A stretch of 64,000 nucleotides of DNA from Methylovorus mays (GTDB lineage: Bacteria; Pseudomonadota; Gammaproteobacteria; Burkholderiales; Methylophilaceae). Under the pieces are notes generated by a model that searched no databases, had not been told where the DNA came from, and saw only the letters and a list, made by a program, of their open reading frames with translations. Positions 8,039 through 17,624 of this stretch are shown here, piece by piece. The position numbers were made by a program, and so were the translations under genes. Numbering within the stretch: the stretch's first letter is position 1; the number at the start of each line of letters is the position of its first letter. The stretch is taken from assembly GCF_020531915.1 (NCBI RefSeq), contig NZ_JAJAVG010000004.1, positions 806,001 to 870,000 on the forward strand, in the 5' to 3' direction.

Positions 8039-10905
8039 TGCGCTGGAAACTCCCCTGGCCGAAGCTGACTGCATCCGACGCAGACGATGACGAGCAGCCG
8101 GACGGCTGGCAGCGCCACGTCAAGGCCCTGCGTCAGGCCGGCATCCCCGAACCCGGCACGGCGGTCCATGGCCACAGGCCGGCGACCGTGGCCGACGAGC
8201 AGGCGCTGTACGACGTTGCGCCGTCGTTCGCGGAATTCCTGCCCTGGGTGGAGTTCCTGCCCCAGTCGAAGTCGATGCTGCTGGAAGACGGGCAATCGGT
8301 CGCGGCGTTCTACGAGCTGGTGCCGCTGGGCACCGAGGGCCGGGAACCCGGCTGGCTCGCGCATGCCCGCGACGCCTTGGAGAACGCGCTCCAGGACTCG
8401 TTCGATGAACTGGACGAGAACCCCTGGGTACTCCAGCTCTACGCCCAGGACGAACCCAGCTTCGACCAGTACATGCAGACCCTGCGCGACTACGTGCAGC
8501 CGCGCGCCCGCAATACGGCTTTCACCGAGTTCTACCTTCGCTTCTTCGGACACCACCTGCGCGCGGTAGCGAAGCCGGGCGGGCTGTTCGAGGACACGGT
8601 GGTCACGCGGCTGCGTTGGCGCGGCCAGACGCGGCGCGTGCGCATGGTCGTCTATCGCCGGGCCACCGGGCAGGCGAGCCGCCGCGGCCAGACGCCCGAG
8701 CAGATGCTGAACATCGTCTGTGATCGCCTGTGTGGCGGGCTGGCGAACGCCGGCATCCAGGCCCGGCGCATGGTCGCGGCCGACGTCCATGACTGGCTAC
8801 TGCGGTGGTTTAACCCGCGTCCCACGCTGCTCGGCCCTGGGGTCGAGGACCGCGAACGCTTCTATGCGCTGGCACGCTACCCCGACGAGACAGAAGACGG
8901 TGAGATCGAGCTGGCGAGCGGACGGGATTTCAGCCAGCGGCTTTTCTTCAGCCAGCCACGTTCGGACGCTGAGCACGGCACCTGGCACTTCGACGGCATG
9001 CCGCATCGTGTGCTGGTCACTGACCGGCTGCGCATGCCGCCCGGCACGGGGCATTTGACTGGCGAAACTCGCAAAGGCGATGCGATCAATACGCTGTTCG
9101 ATCAGATGCCCGAGGACACGACGATGTGTCTGACCATGGTGGCGACACCCCAGGACATCCTCGAATCGCACCTGAACCACCTGGCGAAGAAGGCAGTCGG
9201 CGAAACACTGGCATCGGAACAGACGCTCAAGGATGTGCAGGAGGCCCGCTCGCTGATCGGCAGCGCGCACAAGCTGTACCGGGGAACACTGGCGTTCTAT
9301 TTGCGCGGCCGGGATGAAGCCGAACTGGACCGGCGCGGCCTTGATCTGGCGAACGTGATGCTTAACGCCGGTTTGCAGCCCGTGCGCGAGGACGATGAAG
9401 TCGCGCCTTTGAACAGTTATCTGCGCTGGCTGCCGTGCTGCTACAACCCGAGCCAGGATCGACGGAACTGGTTCACCCAACTGATGTTCGCCCAGCACGT
9501 GGCGAACCTCTCACCGGCCTGGGGCCGCAGCCAGGGCACGGGCCATCCGGGCAATACGTTCTTCAATCGAGGCGGCGGGCCGATCACCTTTGACCCGCTC
9601 AACCGCCTGGATCGGCAGATGAACGCGCACCTGTTCCTGTTCGGCCCCACCGGCTCCGGCAAAAGCGCAACGCTCAACAACCTCTTGAACCAGGTCACGG
9701 CCATCTACCGGCCGCGCCTCTTCATCGTGGAAGCCGGCAACAGCTTCGGCTTGTTCAGCGATTTCGCCAAGCGCCTGGGCCTGACTGTGAACCGGGTCAA
9801 GCTGGCCCCAGGCTCGGGCATCAGCCTGGCGCCGTTCGCCGACGCGCGTCGGCTGATCGAAACGCCGAGCGACGTGCAGACGCTGGATGCCGATGTGCTG
9901 GACGAGGACATGCCACCCGATGCATCGGCCATGGAAGCGGACGAGCAGCGCGACGTACTCGGCGAGTTGGAAATCACCGCACGGCTGATGATCACCGGCG
10001 GCGAGGATAAAGAAGAGGCCCGGATGACGCGGGCCGATCGCTCGCTCATCCGCCAGTGCATCCTCGACGCCGCCGAGCATTGCGTGGCCGAGAAGCGCAC
10101 GGTGCTCACGCGCGACGTGCGCAACGCGCTGCGCGAGCGCGGCCAGGACCCAACGCTGCCAGAGATGCGGCGCGTGCGGCTGCTGGAGATGGCAGATGCC
10201 ATGGACATGTTCTGTCAAGGCACCGATGGCGAAATGTTCGACCGCGACGGCACGCCGTGGCCCGAGGCCGACATCACCCTGGTCGATCTGGCGACCTATG
10301 CCCGCGAAGGCTACAACGCGCAGCTTTCCATCGCCTACATCAGCCTGATCAGCACGGTGAACAACATCGCCGAGCGCGACCAGTACCTGGGCCGCCCGAT
10401 CATCAACGTGACCGATGAAGGGCACATCATCACCAAGAACCCGCTGCTCGCGCCCTACGTCGTGAAGATCACGAAGATGTGGCGCAAGTTGGGTGCCTGG
10501 TTTTGGCTCGCGACGCAGAATATCGACGATCTGCCGCGCGCCGCGGAACCCATGCTCAACATGATCGAGTGGTGGATCTGCCTGTCGATGCCGCCGGACG
10601 AGGTGGAGAAGATCGCCCGGTTCCGCGAACTCTCGCCCGCGCAGAAGGCGCTGATGCTTTCGGCGCGCAAAGAGGCGGGGAAATTCACCGAGGGCGTCAT
10701 CCTCTCCAAGAGCATGGAAGTGCTGTTCCGCGCCGTGCCGCCGAGCCTGTACCTCGCGCTCGCGCAAACCGAACCCGAAGAGAAGGCAGAGCGCTACCAG
10801 CTCATGCAGCAATACGGCTGCACCGAGCTGGAAGCAGCTTTCAAGGTCGCCGAGAAGATCGACCAGGCACGCGGCATCGAGTCGCCGGCCTTGGAACTGT
10901 CGTAA
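8038..10905 (+). CDS. Conjugative transfer ATPase, VirB4/TraC type (TIGR03744, PFL_4706)
   Basis: The 955-residue ATPase powers assembly and substrate transfer of the conjugation channel at the inner membrane. Walker A is visible as GPTGSGKS (residues 536-543) and a Walker B-like INVTDEG at 789-795. A later stretch (FWLATQNIDDLPRAAEPMLN) is characteristic of VirB4/TraC ATPases, where 'ATQ' forms the arginine-finger region. Length is typical of the ICE family. It is preceded by the lipoprotein gene with overlapping stop and start. Confidence 0.95.
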   Translation: MRWKLPWPKLTASDADDDEQPDGWQRHVKALRQAGIPEPGTAVHGHRPATVADEQALYDVAPSFAEFLPWVEFLPQSKSMLLEDGQSVAAFYELVPLGTEGREPGWLAHARDALENALQDSFDELDENPWVLQLYAQDEPSFDQYMQTLRDYVQPRARNTAFTEFYLRFFGHHLRAVAKPGGLFEDTVVTRLRWRGQTRRVRMVVYRRATGQASRRGQTPEQMLNIVCDRLCGGLANAGIQARRMVAADVHDWLLRWFNPRPTLLGPGVEDRERFYALARYPDETEDGEIELASGRDFSQRLFFSQPRSDAEHGTWHFDGMPHRVLVTDRLRMPPGTGHLTGETRKGDAINTLFDQMPEDTTMCLTMVATPQDILESHLNHLAKKAVGETLASEQTLKDVQEARSLIGSAHKLYRGTLAFYLRGRDEAELDRRGLDLANVMLNAGLQPVREDDEVAPLNSYLRWLPCCYNPSQDRRNWFTQLMFAQHVANLSPAWGRSQGTGHPGNTFFNRGGGPITFDPLNRLDRQMNAHLFLFGPTGSGKSATLNNLLNQVTAIYRPRLFIVEAGNSFGLFSDFAKRLGLTVNRVKLAPGSGISLAPFADARRLIETPSDVQTLDADVLDEDMPPDASAMEADEQRDVLGELEITARLMITGGEDKEEARMTRADRSLIRQCILDAAEHCVAEKRTVLTRDVRNALRERGQDPTLPEMRRVRLLEMADAMDMFCQGTDGEMFDRDGTPWPEADITLVDLATYAREGYNAQLSIAYISLISTVNNIAERDQYLGRPIINVTDEGHIITKNPLLAPYVVKITKMWRKLGAWFWLATQNIDDLPRAAEPMLNMIEWWICLSMPPDEVEKIARFRELSPAQKALMLSARKEAGKFTEGVILSKSMEVLFRAVPPSLYLALAQTEPEEKAERYQLMQQYGCTELEAAFKVAEKIDQARGIESPALELS

Positions 10906-10918
10906 GCCGGAGAACACC

Positions 10919-11683
10919 ATGGAGCAGAAGCGTCCTTCCATTCCGATACAAGTCCAGGCGTTCCGCCGTCGCCACAGGCGGCCCCGCTGGCCTTGGGCCT
11001 TGACTGCTGCGCTGGTCGCGCTGCTGCTGATCTGGCTCGTGTCCCGGTCGCCCGGCGAATCCTCATCGCAGTCGCCCACGCCGGCTAGCACGGCGCAGAT
11101 GGCCGGGCCGCCCTGGAAAATGGGCAACCCCGAGGGCCGTTTCACACTGACGCTCTATGCCGATCTGGAATGTCCGTTCTGCCGGGAGTACTTCCCGCAG
11201 CTCAAGCGCTGGGTCGGCAGCAACGCCGACGTGACCCTGCAATGGCACCACCAGCCGCTGGCTGCGCACGAGCCGGCCGCGTTGGCCGAGGCGCGTCTGG
11301 TCGAGTGCGTCGCCGAAGCCGGCGGGCATGCTGCCTTCTGGCGAGCCGTCGAGTGGGTCTATGCCCACACGCGCAGCGACGGCCTGGGACTGCCCGATGG
11401 CCTGCGCTACCCCGAATCGACGCCGGCCGTCGAGCAGTGCATGGCAAGCGAGCGGGTCGACGCGGCCATCCGCGCCCAGGCCGCGGAAGCCACGAAAAGC
11501 GGCGTGACGGCCACGCCGTCGCTGCGCCTGCTCGATCGCCAGACGGGCCAGTCCATCCTGCTGCAGGGACCGATCGAAGGCGATGCCTTGTTGTCGGCCA
11601 TGGACATGCTGTCCGCTGATGAACCACCCGCCACACCCGCCACCGAAATGCCTGCCGACGTTGTCGGCGACATGCCCAGGTAG
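10919..11683 (+). CDS. Membrane-anchored DsbA-like thioredoxin-fold protein
   Basis: The 254-residue protein has an Arg-rich N-terminus, one membrane anchor (WALTAALVALLLIWLV, about residues 24-39) and a thioredoxin/DsbA-like domain with a Cys-Pro-Phe-Cys active site (C85 to C88). The cis-proline loop (VTATPSLRLL) is present near residue 200. It probably makes disulfides in secreted transfer proteins such as the Cys-rich TraU-like protein downstream. It follows the ATPase by 13 bases and belongs to the same transcription unit. Confidence 0.88.
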   Translation: MEQKRPSIPIQVQAFRRRHRRPRWPWALTAALVALLLIWLVSRSPGESSSQSPTPASTAQMAGPPWKMGNPEGRFTLTLYADLECPFCREYFPQLKRWVGSNADVTLQWHHQPLAAHEPAALAEARLVECVAEAGGHAAFWRAVEWVYAHTRSDGLGLPDGLRYPESTPAVEQCMASERVDAAIRAQAAEATKSGVTATPSLRLLDRQTGQSILLQGPIEGDALLSAMDMLSADEPPATPATEMPADVVGDMPR

Positions 11684-11810
11684 CCCGCGGTCCTTGAGGC
11701 TACGGCGCAGTCTTCTGCGCTGACCGCTCCCCGTTCGCTCCGCATCCTGGCCGCGAACAATCACCGCTGCGTGGTGGTGGATGCACCTTGTTCCGTTGTT
11801 CTCATCCCCA

Positions 11811-11841
11811 GGAGGGCTTGCCCTCCCAGGGCGTGCGCCCT
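11811..11841. other. Two tandem perfect hairpins upstream of radC
   Basis: GGAGGGC-tt-GCCCTCC (11811-11826) is followed one base later by AGGGCG-tg-CGCCCT (11828-11841). Both are perfect inverted repeats with two-base loops, and they lie 26 bases before the radC start. No T-run follows, so they are not standard terminators; they could be a regulatory or processing structure. A third, weaker hairpin (GCGCAG-tctt-CTGCGC) lies near 11705. Confidence 0.5.
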
Positions 11842-11867
11842 CTGATCTCATCATCCGGAGGTTCGCC

Positions 11868-12362
11868 ATGTCTCTCGTCGTCAATGACTCCTGCGTGGAG
11901 TCGCTTTCCGCTGTCGCAGCCCAGCATGAGGACTGGATCATCCAGCAGGCTATCGCGCTGCTGGAGAGACGGATCTTCAAAGTCGGACCGTGCCTCAGCC
12001 GACCGGCCGCCGTGCGGGACTACCTGCGTCTAAAACTGGTCGCTGAGCCCAACGAGGTATTCGCAATCGTTTTCCTGGACAGCATGCACCAAGTGTTGGC
12101 CTACGAGCCGATGTTCAGGGGCACGATCAATTCGACTGCGGTCTATCCCCGTGTCGTCGTGCAGCGTGTATTGGAGCTGAAAGCCGCCGCAGTGGTCTTC
12201 GCGCACCAGCACCCCTCGGGTGTCACTGAGCCGTCGAGCGCCGATCGTGCGCTGACCCAGCAACTGCAGGCAGCGCTGGCGCTGATCGATGTTCGGGTAC
12301 TGGATCACATCATCGTTGGCCAGGGGATTCCGTACTCCTTCGCGGAGCACAGCTTGCTGTAG
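11868..12362 (+). CDS. radC: RadC-family JAB/MPN domain protein
   Basis: The 164-residue protein consists mainly of the RadC JAB domain, with the metalloprotease-like signature HQHPSGVTEPSSAD (H113, H115, S117, D126) and no helix-hairpin-helix. Short RadC paralogues like this are very common on ICEs and plasmids; the activity is not established and a DNA-repair role is doubtful. The start at 11868 is chosen for the CCGGAGG ribosome-binding site seven bases upstream; the open frame to 11781 would add an atypical segment. It interrupts the transfer operon between the DsbA-like and PFL_4709 genes, with its own leader. Confidence 0.9.
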   Translation: MSLVVNDSCVESLSAVAAQHEDWIIQQAIALLERRIFKVGPCLSRPAAVRDYLRLKLVAEPNEVFAIVFLDSMHQVLAYEPMFRGTINSTAVYPRVVVQRVLELKAAAVVFAHQHPSGVTEPSSADRALTQQLQAALALIDVRVLDHIIVGQGIPYSFAEHSLL

Positions 12363-12519
12363 CGCATCGTTCATTGATCACAACGGGGGCTTCGGCCTCC
12401 GTTTCTTCCTTGCCTCGAAGCAAGCAGGTATGCGGGGTGTCCGCGATGCGCATTGTTTGTGGGGCTGCACCGGATTCGGCGTTTGACTATGGCCCTGATC
12501 AACTTCCGGGGCACGTGTC

Positions 12520-12966
12520 ATGCCAGCATCTTTTCCCAGGTTCGCGCCAAGCTGGCGAGCCCTTGGCCTGGCCGGTGCACTGCCGGTGTCCTTGGGTGTC
12601 TTCAGTCCGGCCACATTCGCTGCCGATGTGCTGGTCATCACCGACAGCCGCCATCCGGTCAAGACCATGGGCGGCGAGCGGCTGATCGAGCTGGACGAAG
12701 CGCACCGGATTGAAGCGGAGCTTTCTGCGGAACTGCCCGCCGAACCCGAGCAGGCGACCGCCATCGTCAAGCGCCGACTGAACAGCGGCGGCACCGATCT
12801 CCAACGCCGCATCGCTTCCGCCTACCAGGGCGTCACCGACGCATGGAGCCTGGGCATCACCAGCATCCCGGCCGTCGTGGTGGATCAACGCTACGTCGTC
12901 TATGGCGAACCGGATGTGGCCCGCGCAGTCGCTCGCATCGAGCAGCACTGGAGGGCCCAGCCGTGA
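12520..12966 (+). CDS. TIGR03757 / PFL_4709-family ICE protein (TrbC-like)
   Basis: This 148-residue exported protein has a signal peptide ending ATFA and a compact domain with GITSIPAVVVDQRYVVYGEPDVARA. That segment resembles the cis-proline strand of thioredoxin-like proteins such as TrbC/TraW-associated factors. It is followed with a GTGA overlap by the TraU-like gene, the usual pairing in F-like systems (TrbC with TraU). Function by analogy: pilus assembly in the periplasm. Confidence 0.85.
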   Translation: MPASFPRFAPSWRALGLAGALPVSLGVFSPATFAADVLVITDSRHPVKTMGGERLIELDEAHRIEAELSAELPAEPEQATAIVKRRLNSGGTDLQRRIASAYQGVTDAWSLGITSIPAVVVDQRYVVYGEPDVARAVARIEQHWRAQP

Positions 12967-13910
12967 CCCGCCCATTCGACCTGATGCGCCGCCTGCGTGC
13001 TGGCGTGGCGTCCGTTCTGCTGCTCAGCGCCACGGGCAGCTACGCGCTCAACACCGCAACCATCGTCGGCTCGGTGGCATCGCCAGACTGCCTCGAATAC
13101 CGCGTCGTCGGGATCTGCTACTGGCTCTACTGCACCTGGACGGGCTGTACGGTACGCACGTCCATCAAGGTCCGCCACTACATCCCCGATGCGGTCGTCT
13201 CCAGCTACAGCAACACCGGCGAAAACCCCTGGATCGAAGTCCGGCCGATGAGCACGCCCAACCCATCCGCCCAAGCCGGCGGGGACGGAACGACGAACGA
13301 GGACCACGAAAACAACCTCGCCAAGTTCAAGAACGCGGACGTCATCGGGCACCCGGGCGTCGAGGTGTTCAACCAGTTCGTGTCGTCCTCGGGCTACTTC
13401 TGCGAGGGTGCGGGCACGGCGTTCATGCCGTACTTGCTAGGCACCCTGGACACGCTGGCCTGGCGCTACAACGTGCCCGAGATGGCCTACCCGGAGGCGC
13501 TGATTCCCGGCATGCGTGAGGTCGGCGCACGCACCACGATGAACCTCTGGGGCAACGTGTATCCCCGCGGGGGTTTCCTGCACCAGACCGACGACCACAA
13601 GGCCAGTGCAGTGGTGGCCCAGCGCGCAGGCGATGTCGTCACGCGCCGGGGGCAGATCCACGTTTATCAGCCGCTGCTCGCCAACTCCCGCGATGGCTAC
13701 TGGCCGGCTGGCGCGCTCATGGAGAGCGATGCCTCGACGGGCAAGTGGCAGGAACTCACGCCAGTCCTGTCCTCGTCCTGCTCGGTCTTCCCGCGCAGCG
13801 GCGCCCTGACACAGGCCCGGCAAGGCGATTACGCCTGGGCGCTGTGGCGGCCCTATGCGTGCTGCGAACGCCGGGGCCAGGTGTTTCTCGGCAGCGTCGA
13901 TTTCCTCTGA
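12963..13910 (+). CDS. TraU-like pilus assembly protein (TIGR03756, PFL_4710)
   Basis: The 315-residue secreted protein starts at a GTG overlapping the previous stop and has a signal segment ending GSYA. It is Cys-rich (CLEYRVVGICYWLYCTWTGC near the mature N-terminus, a Cys near the middle, and CCERRGQVFLG near the end). The C-terminal WALWRPYACC is a TraU hallmark. TraU works in the periplasm during F-type pilus assembly and DNA transfer. The many cysteines fit with the DsbA-like protein encoded upstream. Confidence 0.88.
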   Translation: MTRPFDLMRRLRAGVASVLLLSATGSYALNTATIVGSVASPDCLEYRVVGICYWLYCTWTGCTVRTSIKVRHYIPDAVVSSYSNTGENPWIEVRPMSTPNPSAQAGGDGTTNEDHENNLAKFKNADVIGHPGVEVFNQFVSSSGYFCEGAGTAFMPYLLGTLDTLAWRYNVPEMAYPEALIPGMREVGARTTMNLWGNVYPRGGFLHQTDDHKASAVVAQRAGDVVTRRGQIHVYQPLLANSRDGYWPAGALMESDASTGKWQELTPVLSSSCSVFPRSGALTQARQGDYAWALWRPYACCERRGQVFLGSVDFL

Positions 13911-13919
13911 GGTGGTGCC

Positions 13920-15317
13920 ATGAAGTTCCGTCCTGCATTCAATCCGTTCTCCCGCCGGGTACGTCGCACGAGGATCGTCCTGGCGGTGGCCGGTGCGCTC
14001 GCGCTGACGAGCGGTGTGGCCTGGAGCCAACTGGGCTACCAGACCGGCGGCAGTGTCATCGGCGATGACGTCATGTACTCGATCGGCGGCGGAAACGCCG
14101 TGTCGATGGGACGTGCGGCTGGCATGCGCTCTCTCGGGGTCGGCGTGGGCTGGAACAGCAACTTGATCTGCGGTGACATGAGCATCCAGACCACGTTGAA
14201 GAATCAGCTCAACGGCGTCACCAACGGCTTCCAGCAAATCATGTCATCGGTGATCCAAAGCGCCACCAGCGCGGTGGCGTCGCTGCCGGCACTGATCATT
14301 CAGCGGGCCGATCCCGGCCTCTACAACCTGCTCACCAATGGCGTGCTGCAGGCACGGCTCGATTTCGACCGCTCCAAGCTGACGTGCCGTGCCATGGCGG
14401 AGAGGATGGCCGAGACGGCGGGCGGGCAGCTCGGCTGGAGCCAGATGGCAGAAGGCTTGGCGCTGCGCGATGCGGTGTCGAGCACGGATGCGGTCTCGGC
14501 CATCGAGCAGGCCGAGACGCGCCGCGGCAATGACGGTGTGCCGTGGGTCGGGGGCAGTAACGCGGGAGGCTCCGGCCAGCCCGCGATCAAGGTTGTCGGC
14601 GATGTCACCCGCGCCGGTTACAACCTGGTCAACGGCCGCGGCGTGACCGATACGTCGTCCATCGCACCGACCAGTTGTAGCAGTCTCTCGTGCCAGACCT
14701 GGACCTCGCCGCAGGCCGCCGTCGAGTGGGCCACGCGCGTACTCGGCGAGAAGGAACAGCGCACTTGCGATGCCTGCACCAAGACCGAGACGACGCCCGG
14801 CGTAGGGCTGACGCCGTTGATCCAGGAAGAATACGACGCCAAGCTGCAGGCGCTCCAGGATCTGGTGTCCAAGGCGAAGAACACGACGCCGGAGAACCTG
14901 CGCGAGGCTGGCAGTGCATCGCTGCCCATCACCCGCGGCGTGATCGAGGCGCTGCGTGACGAGCCGGACCAGCACCTGCTGTCGCAGCGCCTGGCGTCCG
15001 AGGTCGCGCTGTCCTCCGTGCTGGAGAAGGCGCTGTTGCTACAGCGCACGCTGCTCACGGGCAAGAAAGAGCCCAACGTCGCGGCCAACGAGCTTGCGGT
15101 GGAGGCCGTGAACAAGGAGAGCGATACGCTCGACCGCGAGATCCAGAACCTCAAAACGGAACTGGAACTGCGCCGCGAGCTGGCCAACAACTCGCCGATG
15201 GCCATCATTCAGCGCCATAGCACGCGCGCTTCGGGTTCGCGCGGCATCTACGAGGGCGATCCGGTGCCCGACCGTCTCGACCAACTCCAGAAGGGCAATC
15301 CGGGAGGTCGGCCATGA
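13920..15317 (+). CDS. TIGR03755 / PFL_4711-family ICE protein (TraH-like position)
   Basis: The 465-residue exported protein has a signal peptide ending GVAWSQ. Its N-terminal half is rich in Gly and Cys-containing turns (SLGVGVGWNSNLICGDMSIQ), a middle CxxC segment follows (TCDACTK), and the C-terminal 120 residues are predicted coiled-coil (KESDTLDREIQNLKTELELRR). The gene lies between TraU-like and TraG-like genes, the place of TraH in F-type systems. The TraH equivalence is inference from order. Confidence 0.82.
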   Translation: MKFRPAFNPFSRRVRRTRIVLAVAGALALTSGVAWSQLGYQTGGSVIGDDVMYSIGGGNAVSMGRAAGMRSLGVGVGWNSNLICGDMSIQTTLKNQLNGVTNGFQQIMSSVIQSATSAVASLPALIIQRADPGLYNLLTNGVLQARLDFDRSKLTCRAMAERMAETAGGQLGWSQMAEGLALRDAVSSTDAVSAIEQAETRRGNDGVPWVGGSNAGGSGQPAIKVVGDVTRAGYNLVNGRGVTDTSSIAPTSCSSLSCQTWTSPQAAVEWATRVLGEKEQRTCDACTKTETTPGVGLTPLIQEEYDAKLQALQDLVSKAKNTTPENLREAGSASLPITRGVIEALRDEPDQHLLSQRLASEVALSSVLEKALLLQRTLLTGKKEPNVAANELAVEAVNKESDTLDREIQNLKTELELRRELANNSPMAIIQRHSTRASGSRGIYEGDPVPDRLDQLQKGNPGGRP

Positions 15318-15673
15318 GCGAGGCTCGCATGACTTGGCGTCCACTACGCTGGCTGTTCAGCCGGCACGCGGCGAAAACCCTGCTATGGCTTGTGCTGGTC
15401 GTGGCCGCCGCCGTAGGGGCCAACGTCGCGGGCATTTACCTGGTCGGCAGTGTCGCGGCCTGGGAGCGGTGGGTGGCGGCATCCGCAGGGTATTTCTTCA
15501 TCTGGCGACTGTGCCTGTACGGCGGTACGGCCTATGGATGGGTCTGGATGCGCCGTCGGCTGCTGGCCCGCGAAGACAGCACGCAGGCGCGACGTCGGCT
15601 GATCCGCGCAGAGGTCGCCGGCGTCCTTGCCATTGTGGCGCTCGAAGCCAGCCTGTTGATGCAGGCCGCTTGA
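15314..15673 (+). CDS. Small ICE membrane protein
   Basis: The 119-residue protein has a basic N-terminus and three hydrophobic stretches (about residues 23-45, 50-70 and 98-118), so it is an inner-membrane protein. It overlaps the preceding gene by four bases and precedes the TraG-like gene, a spot where ICEclc-type elements encode a small membrane protein (PFL_4712-like). No catalytic motif is visible. Confidence 0.75.
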   Translation: MSEARMTWRPLRWLFSRHAAKTLLWLVLVVAAAVGANVAGIYLVGSVAAWERWVAASAGYFFIWRLCLYGGTAYGWVWMRRRLLAREDSTQARRRLIRAEVAGVLAIVALEASLLMQAA

Positions 15674-15688
15674 GGGGAGATCGAGGCC

Positions 15689-17206
15689 ATGACGCTTTTC
15701 ACGACCGACTACCTGGAGTACTACCTCACCCTCGTGTCCTGGATCGTCAACAACGGCATCTGGGCCGTGCTGGTGTCCAGCGGGGTGTTTGCGCTGCCCT
15801 TTGTGGCGATCGTCATCCAGGAATGGCTCAAGGCCAGAGCGGAGGGCGCCGACGAAGGCAACAAGGGCGTGCTCTCGGCGGCGCGCATCGAGAACCGAGT
15901 ATTTGTGGCCATCGTGGTCGTGATGTTCGCCGGCATTCCGTTCATCGATGTCGACCTCAACACTATCCAGTACGACAGCTCGCGCTCGGCGCAGTGCCAA
16001 GTCAGCGTGCCGCAGCCCGCGCAAACTGGCTGGTCGCAGTCCTTCAGCACCATCAACAACCAGTCGGCGAAGGTTCCGGTCTGGTGGGCTTTCATGCACG
16101 CGCTTTCGCGCGCCGTCACGAGCGCCTCGGTGGCTGCGATCCCGTGCGGCACAGATCTGCGGCAGATGCGGATGGAGATCGATGCGACCCGTATCGACGA
16201 TCCGGTGCTGGCTCAGGAGGTGGCGGATTTCTCTCGGGACTGCTACGGACCGGCGCGCGCCAAGCTGTTCATGCAGCGCCCGGATCTCGATGAGCAGCAG
16301 ATGCACGACGTGACCTGGATTGGCTCGCGCTTTTTCACGGACACGGGTGGCTACTACGACAGCTACCGCTCCAGTACGGCGCGCGAGGCGTGGCCTTATG
16401 ACGACACCCGCGATGCTGGGCTCGCGCAGGTTGCCAATGGTGGCGGCTACCCGACCTGCAGGCAGTGGTGGTCCGACGGCAGTAACGGACTGCGCGCGCG
16501 GCTGCTGGGGCAAGTGGACCCGAGCCTGCTGAATCGCCTGGCGGGCTGGGCTGGATTCCTGAGCCGGGCCGAGGTGGACGACTCCGTGATCCGCGCCATC
16601 GCGTCACCGCGGCAGCAGAAATTGAACCAAGGCAGCGTCTATACGGACTACGGCGGTCAGATCGACAAGACATTGCCCAATGTCGTCAACCGTGCCACCA
16701 GCGATGTTGGCTTGGCGGTTGGGGCTCTCGCCGCCTTCCCGGCAATGGACGTAGTGCGCCAAGCACTGCCCATGGTGCTCGCGCTGCTCAAGATGGCGCT
16801 CGTGATCTGCATTCCGCTAGTGCTGGTCGTGGGCACCTATGACCTGAAGATGGTCGTCACCGTCAGCACCGTCCAGTTTGCGCTGTTCTTCACGGACTTC
16901 TGGTTTCAGCTCGCACGCTGGATCGACAGCACCATCCTCGATGCGCTCTACGGGTGGGGCTTTGGCTGGAACCGGCCGCATACCAACTTCGACCCGCTGG
17001 TGGGGCTGAACAATGCCTTCGGCGACATGCTTTTGATGTTCGTCACCGGCACGATGTTCTTGGTCCTGCCGACTTTCTGGGTGGCAGCTCTTGGGTGGGT
17101 CGGAGTAAAAGCCGGGGTAATCGCTCAGAACCTGGCTGTCGGTTCCAAGGAAGCACGCGATAGCGCGGGATCAGGCGTGAACAAGGTTACCGGCAAGGTG
17201 CTTTGA
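15689..17206 (+). CDS. TraG N-terminal-domain conjugal transfer protein
   Basis: The 505-residue protein matches the TraG-N layout. It has several transmembrane helices at the N-terminus (about residues 10-35 and 70-90), a long periplasmic loop with paired cysteines and a cluster of helices near 350-480. In F-type systems TraG takes part in pilus assembly and mating-pair stabilisation. Only the N-terminal, membrane part of TraG is represented; the entry-exclusion C-terminal domain is absent, as usual for this ICE family. It closes the main plus-strand transfer operon. Confidence 0.88.
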   Translation: MTLFTTDYLEYYLTLVSWIVNNGIWAVLVSSGVFALPFVAIVIQEWLKARAEGADEGNKGVLSAARIENRVFVAIVVVMFAGIPFIDVDLNTIQYDSSRSAQCQVSVPQPAQTGWSQSFSTINNQSAKVPVWWAFMHALSRAVTSASVAAIPCGTDLRQMRMEIDATRIDDPVLAQEVADFSRDCYGPARAKLFMQRPDLDEQQMHDVTWIGSRFFTDTGGYYDSYRSSTAREAWPYDDTRDAGLAQVANGGGYPTCRQWWSDGSNGLRARLLGQVDPSLLNRLAGWAGFLSRAEVDDSVIRAIASPRQQKLNQGSVYTDYGGQIDKTLPNVVNRATSDVGLAVGALAAFPAMDVVRQALPMVLALLKMALVICIPLVLVVGTYDLKMVVTVSTVQFALFFTDFWFQLARWIDSTILDALYGWGFGWNRPHTNFDPLVGLNNAFGDMLLMFVTGTMFLVLPTFWVAALGWVGVKAGVIAQNLAVGSKEARDSAGSGVNKVTGKVL

Positions 17207-17219
17207 TCGGTCGCCCATT

Positions 17220-17597
17220 TCAGTCATTGAACGGATCGTTCGGGTCGTGCGGGTCGATCCGCTGACCGCTGGACGAATACAGGCCAAAGCCTGCCTCGCC
17301 GTTTCGCAGTTCGTCCGGTTGCGTCCAGCGATCATCATCGACCGTCGAATTGCTGGCCGTCCATGCTGCGGCAACCCCAACCAGAAGCACCAACGCCAGC
17401 CAGAATGCGGCGTAGAACAGCAATCCCAGCGCGACCAGCTTCACTACCCATACGAGCACGGTGGCCCCGGCAAGCGGCATCCCCTTGGAGGCGAGCCAAC
17501 TCGACAACCTTCGCTCGCCGCGCGCATAGGCGCGCCATCCACGGCCAACGCTGCGGCCGAGGCGTTCTGCGGTGCTGATGCGGGTTGTCGTGTTCAT
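17220..17597 (-). CDS. DUF3742 family protein
   Basis: This 125-residue protein has the DUF3742 plan: an Arg-rich N-terminus (AERLGRSVGRGWRAYARGERR), two adjacent membrane helices (about 45-80) and a polar tail ending DPHDPNDPFND. It is encoded convergently with the TraG-like gene, as in related ICEs. Function unknown; conserved in ICEclc/PAGI-2-type cores. Confidence 0.88.
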   Translation of the reverse strand: MNTTTRISTAERLGRSVGRGWRAYARGERRLSSWLASKGMPLAGATVLVWVVKLVALGLLFYAAFWLALVLLVGVAAAWTASNSTVDDDRWTQPDELRNGEAGFGLYSSSGQRIDPHDPNDPFND

Positions 17598-17624
17598 GGT
17601 CGTCTCCTGCTACATGAGGAATGC

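Noticed and set aside
9511-11145. 544-residue minus frame opposite the VirB4-type ATPase
   Set aside because: Antisense to a gene with Walker motifs; composition is a GC-rich shadow with no family features.
15383-16513. 376-residue minus frame opposite the TraG-like gene
   Set aside because: Shadow of a recognised gene; His/Arg-rich composition without domains.
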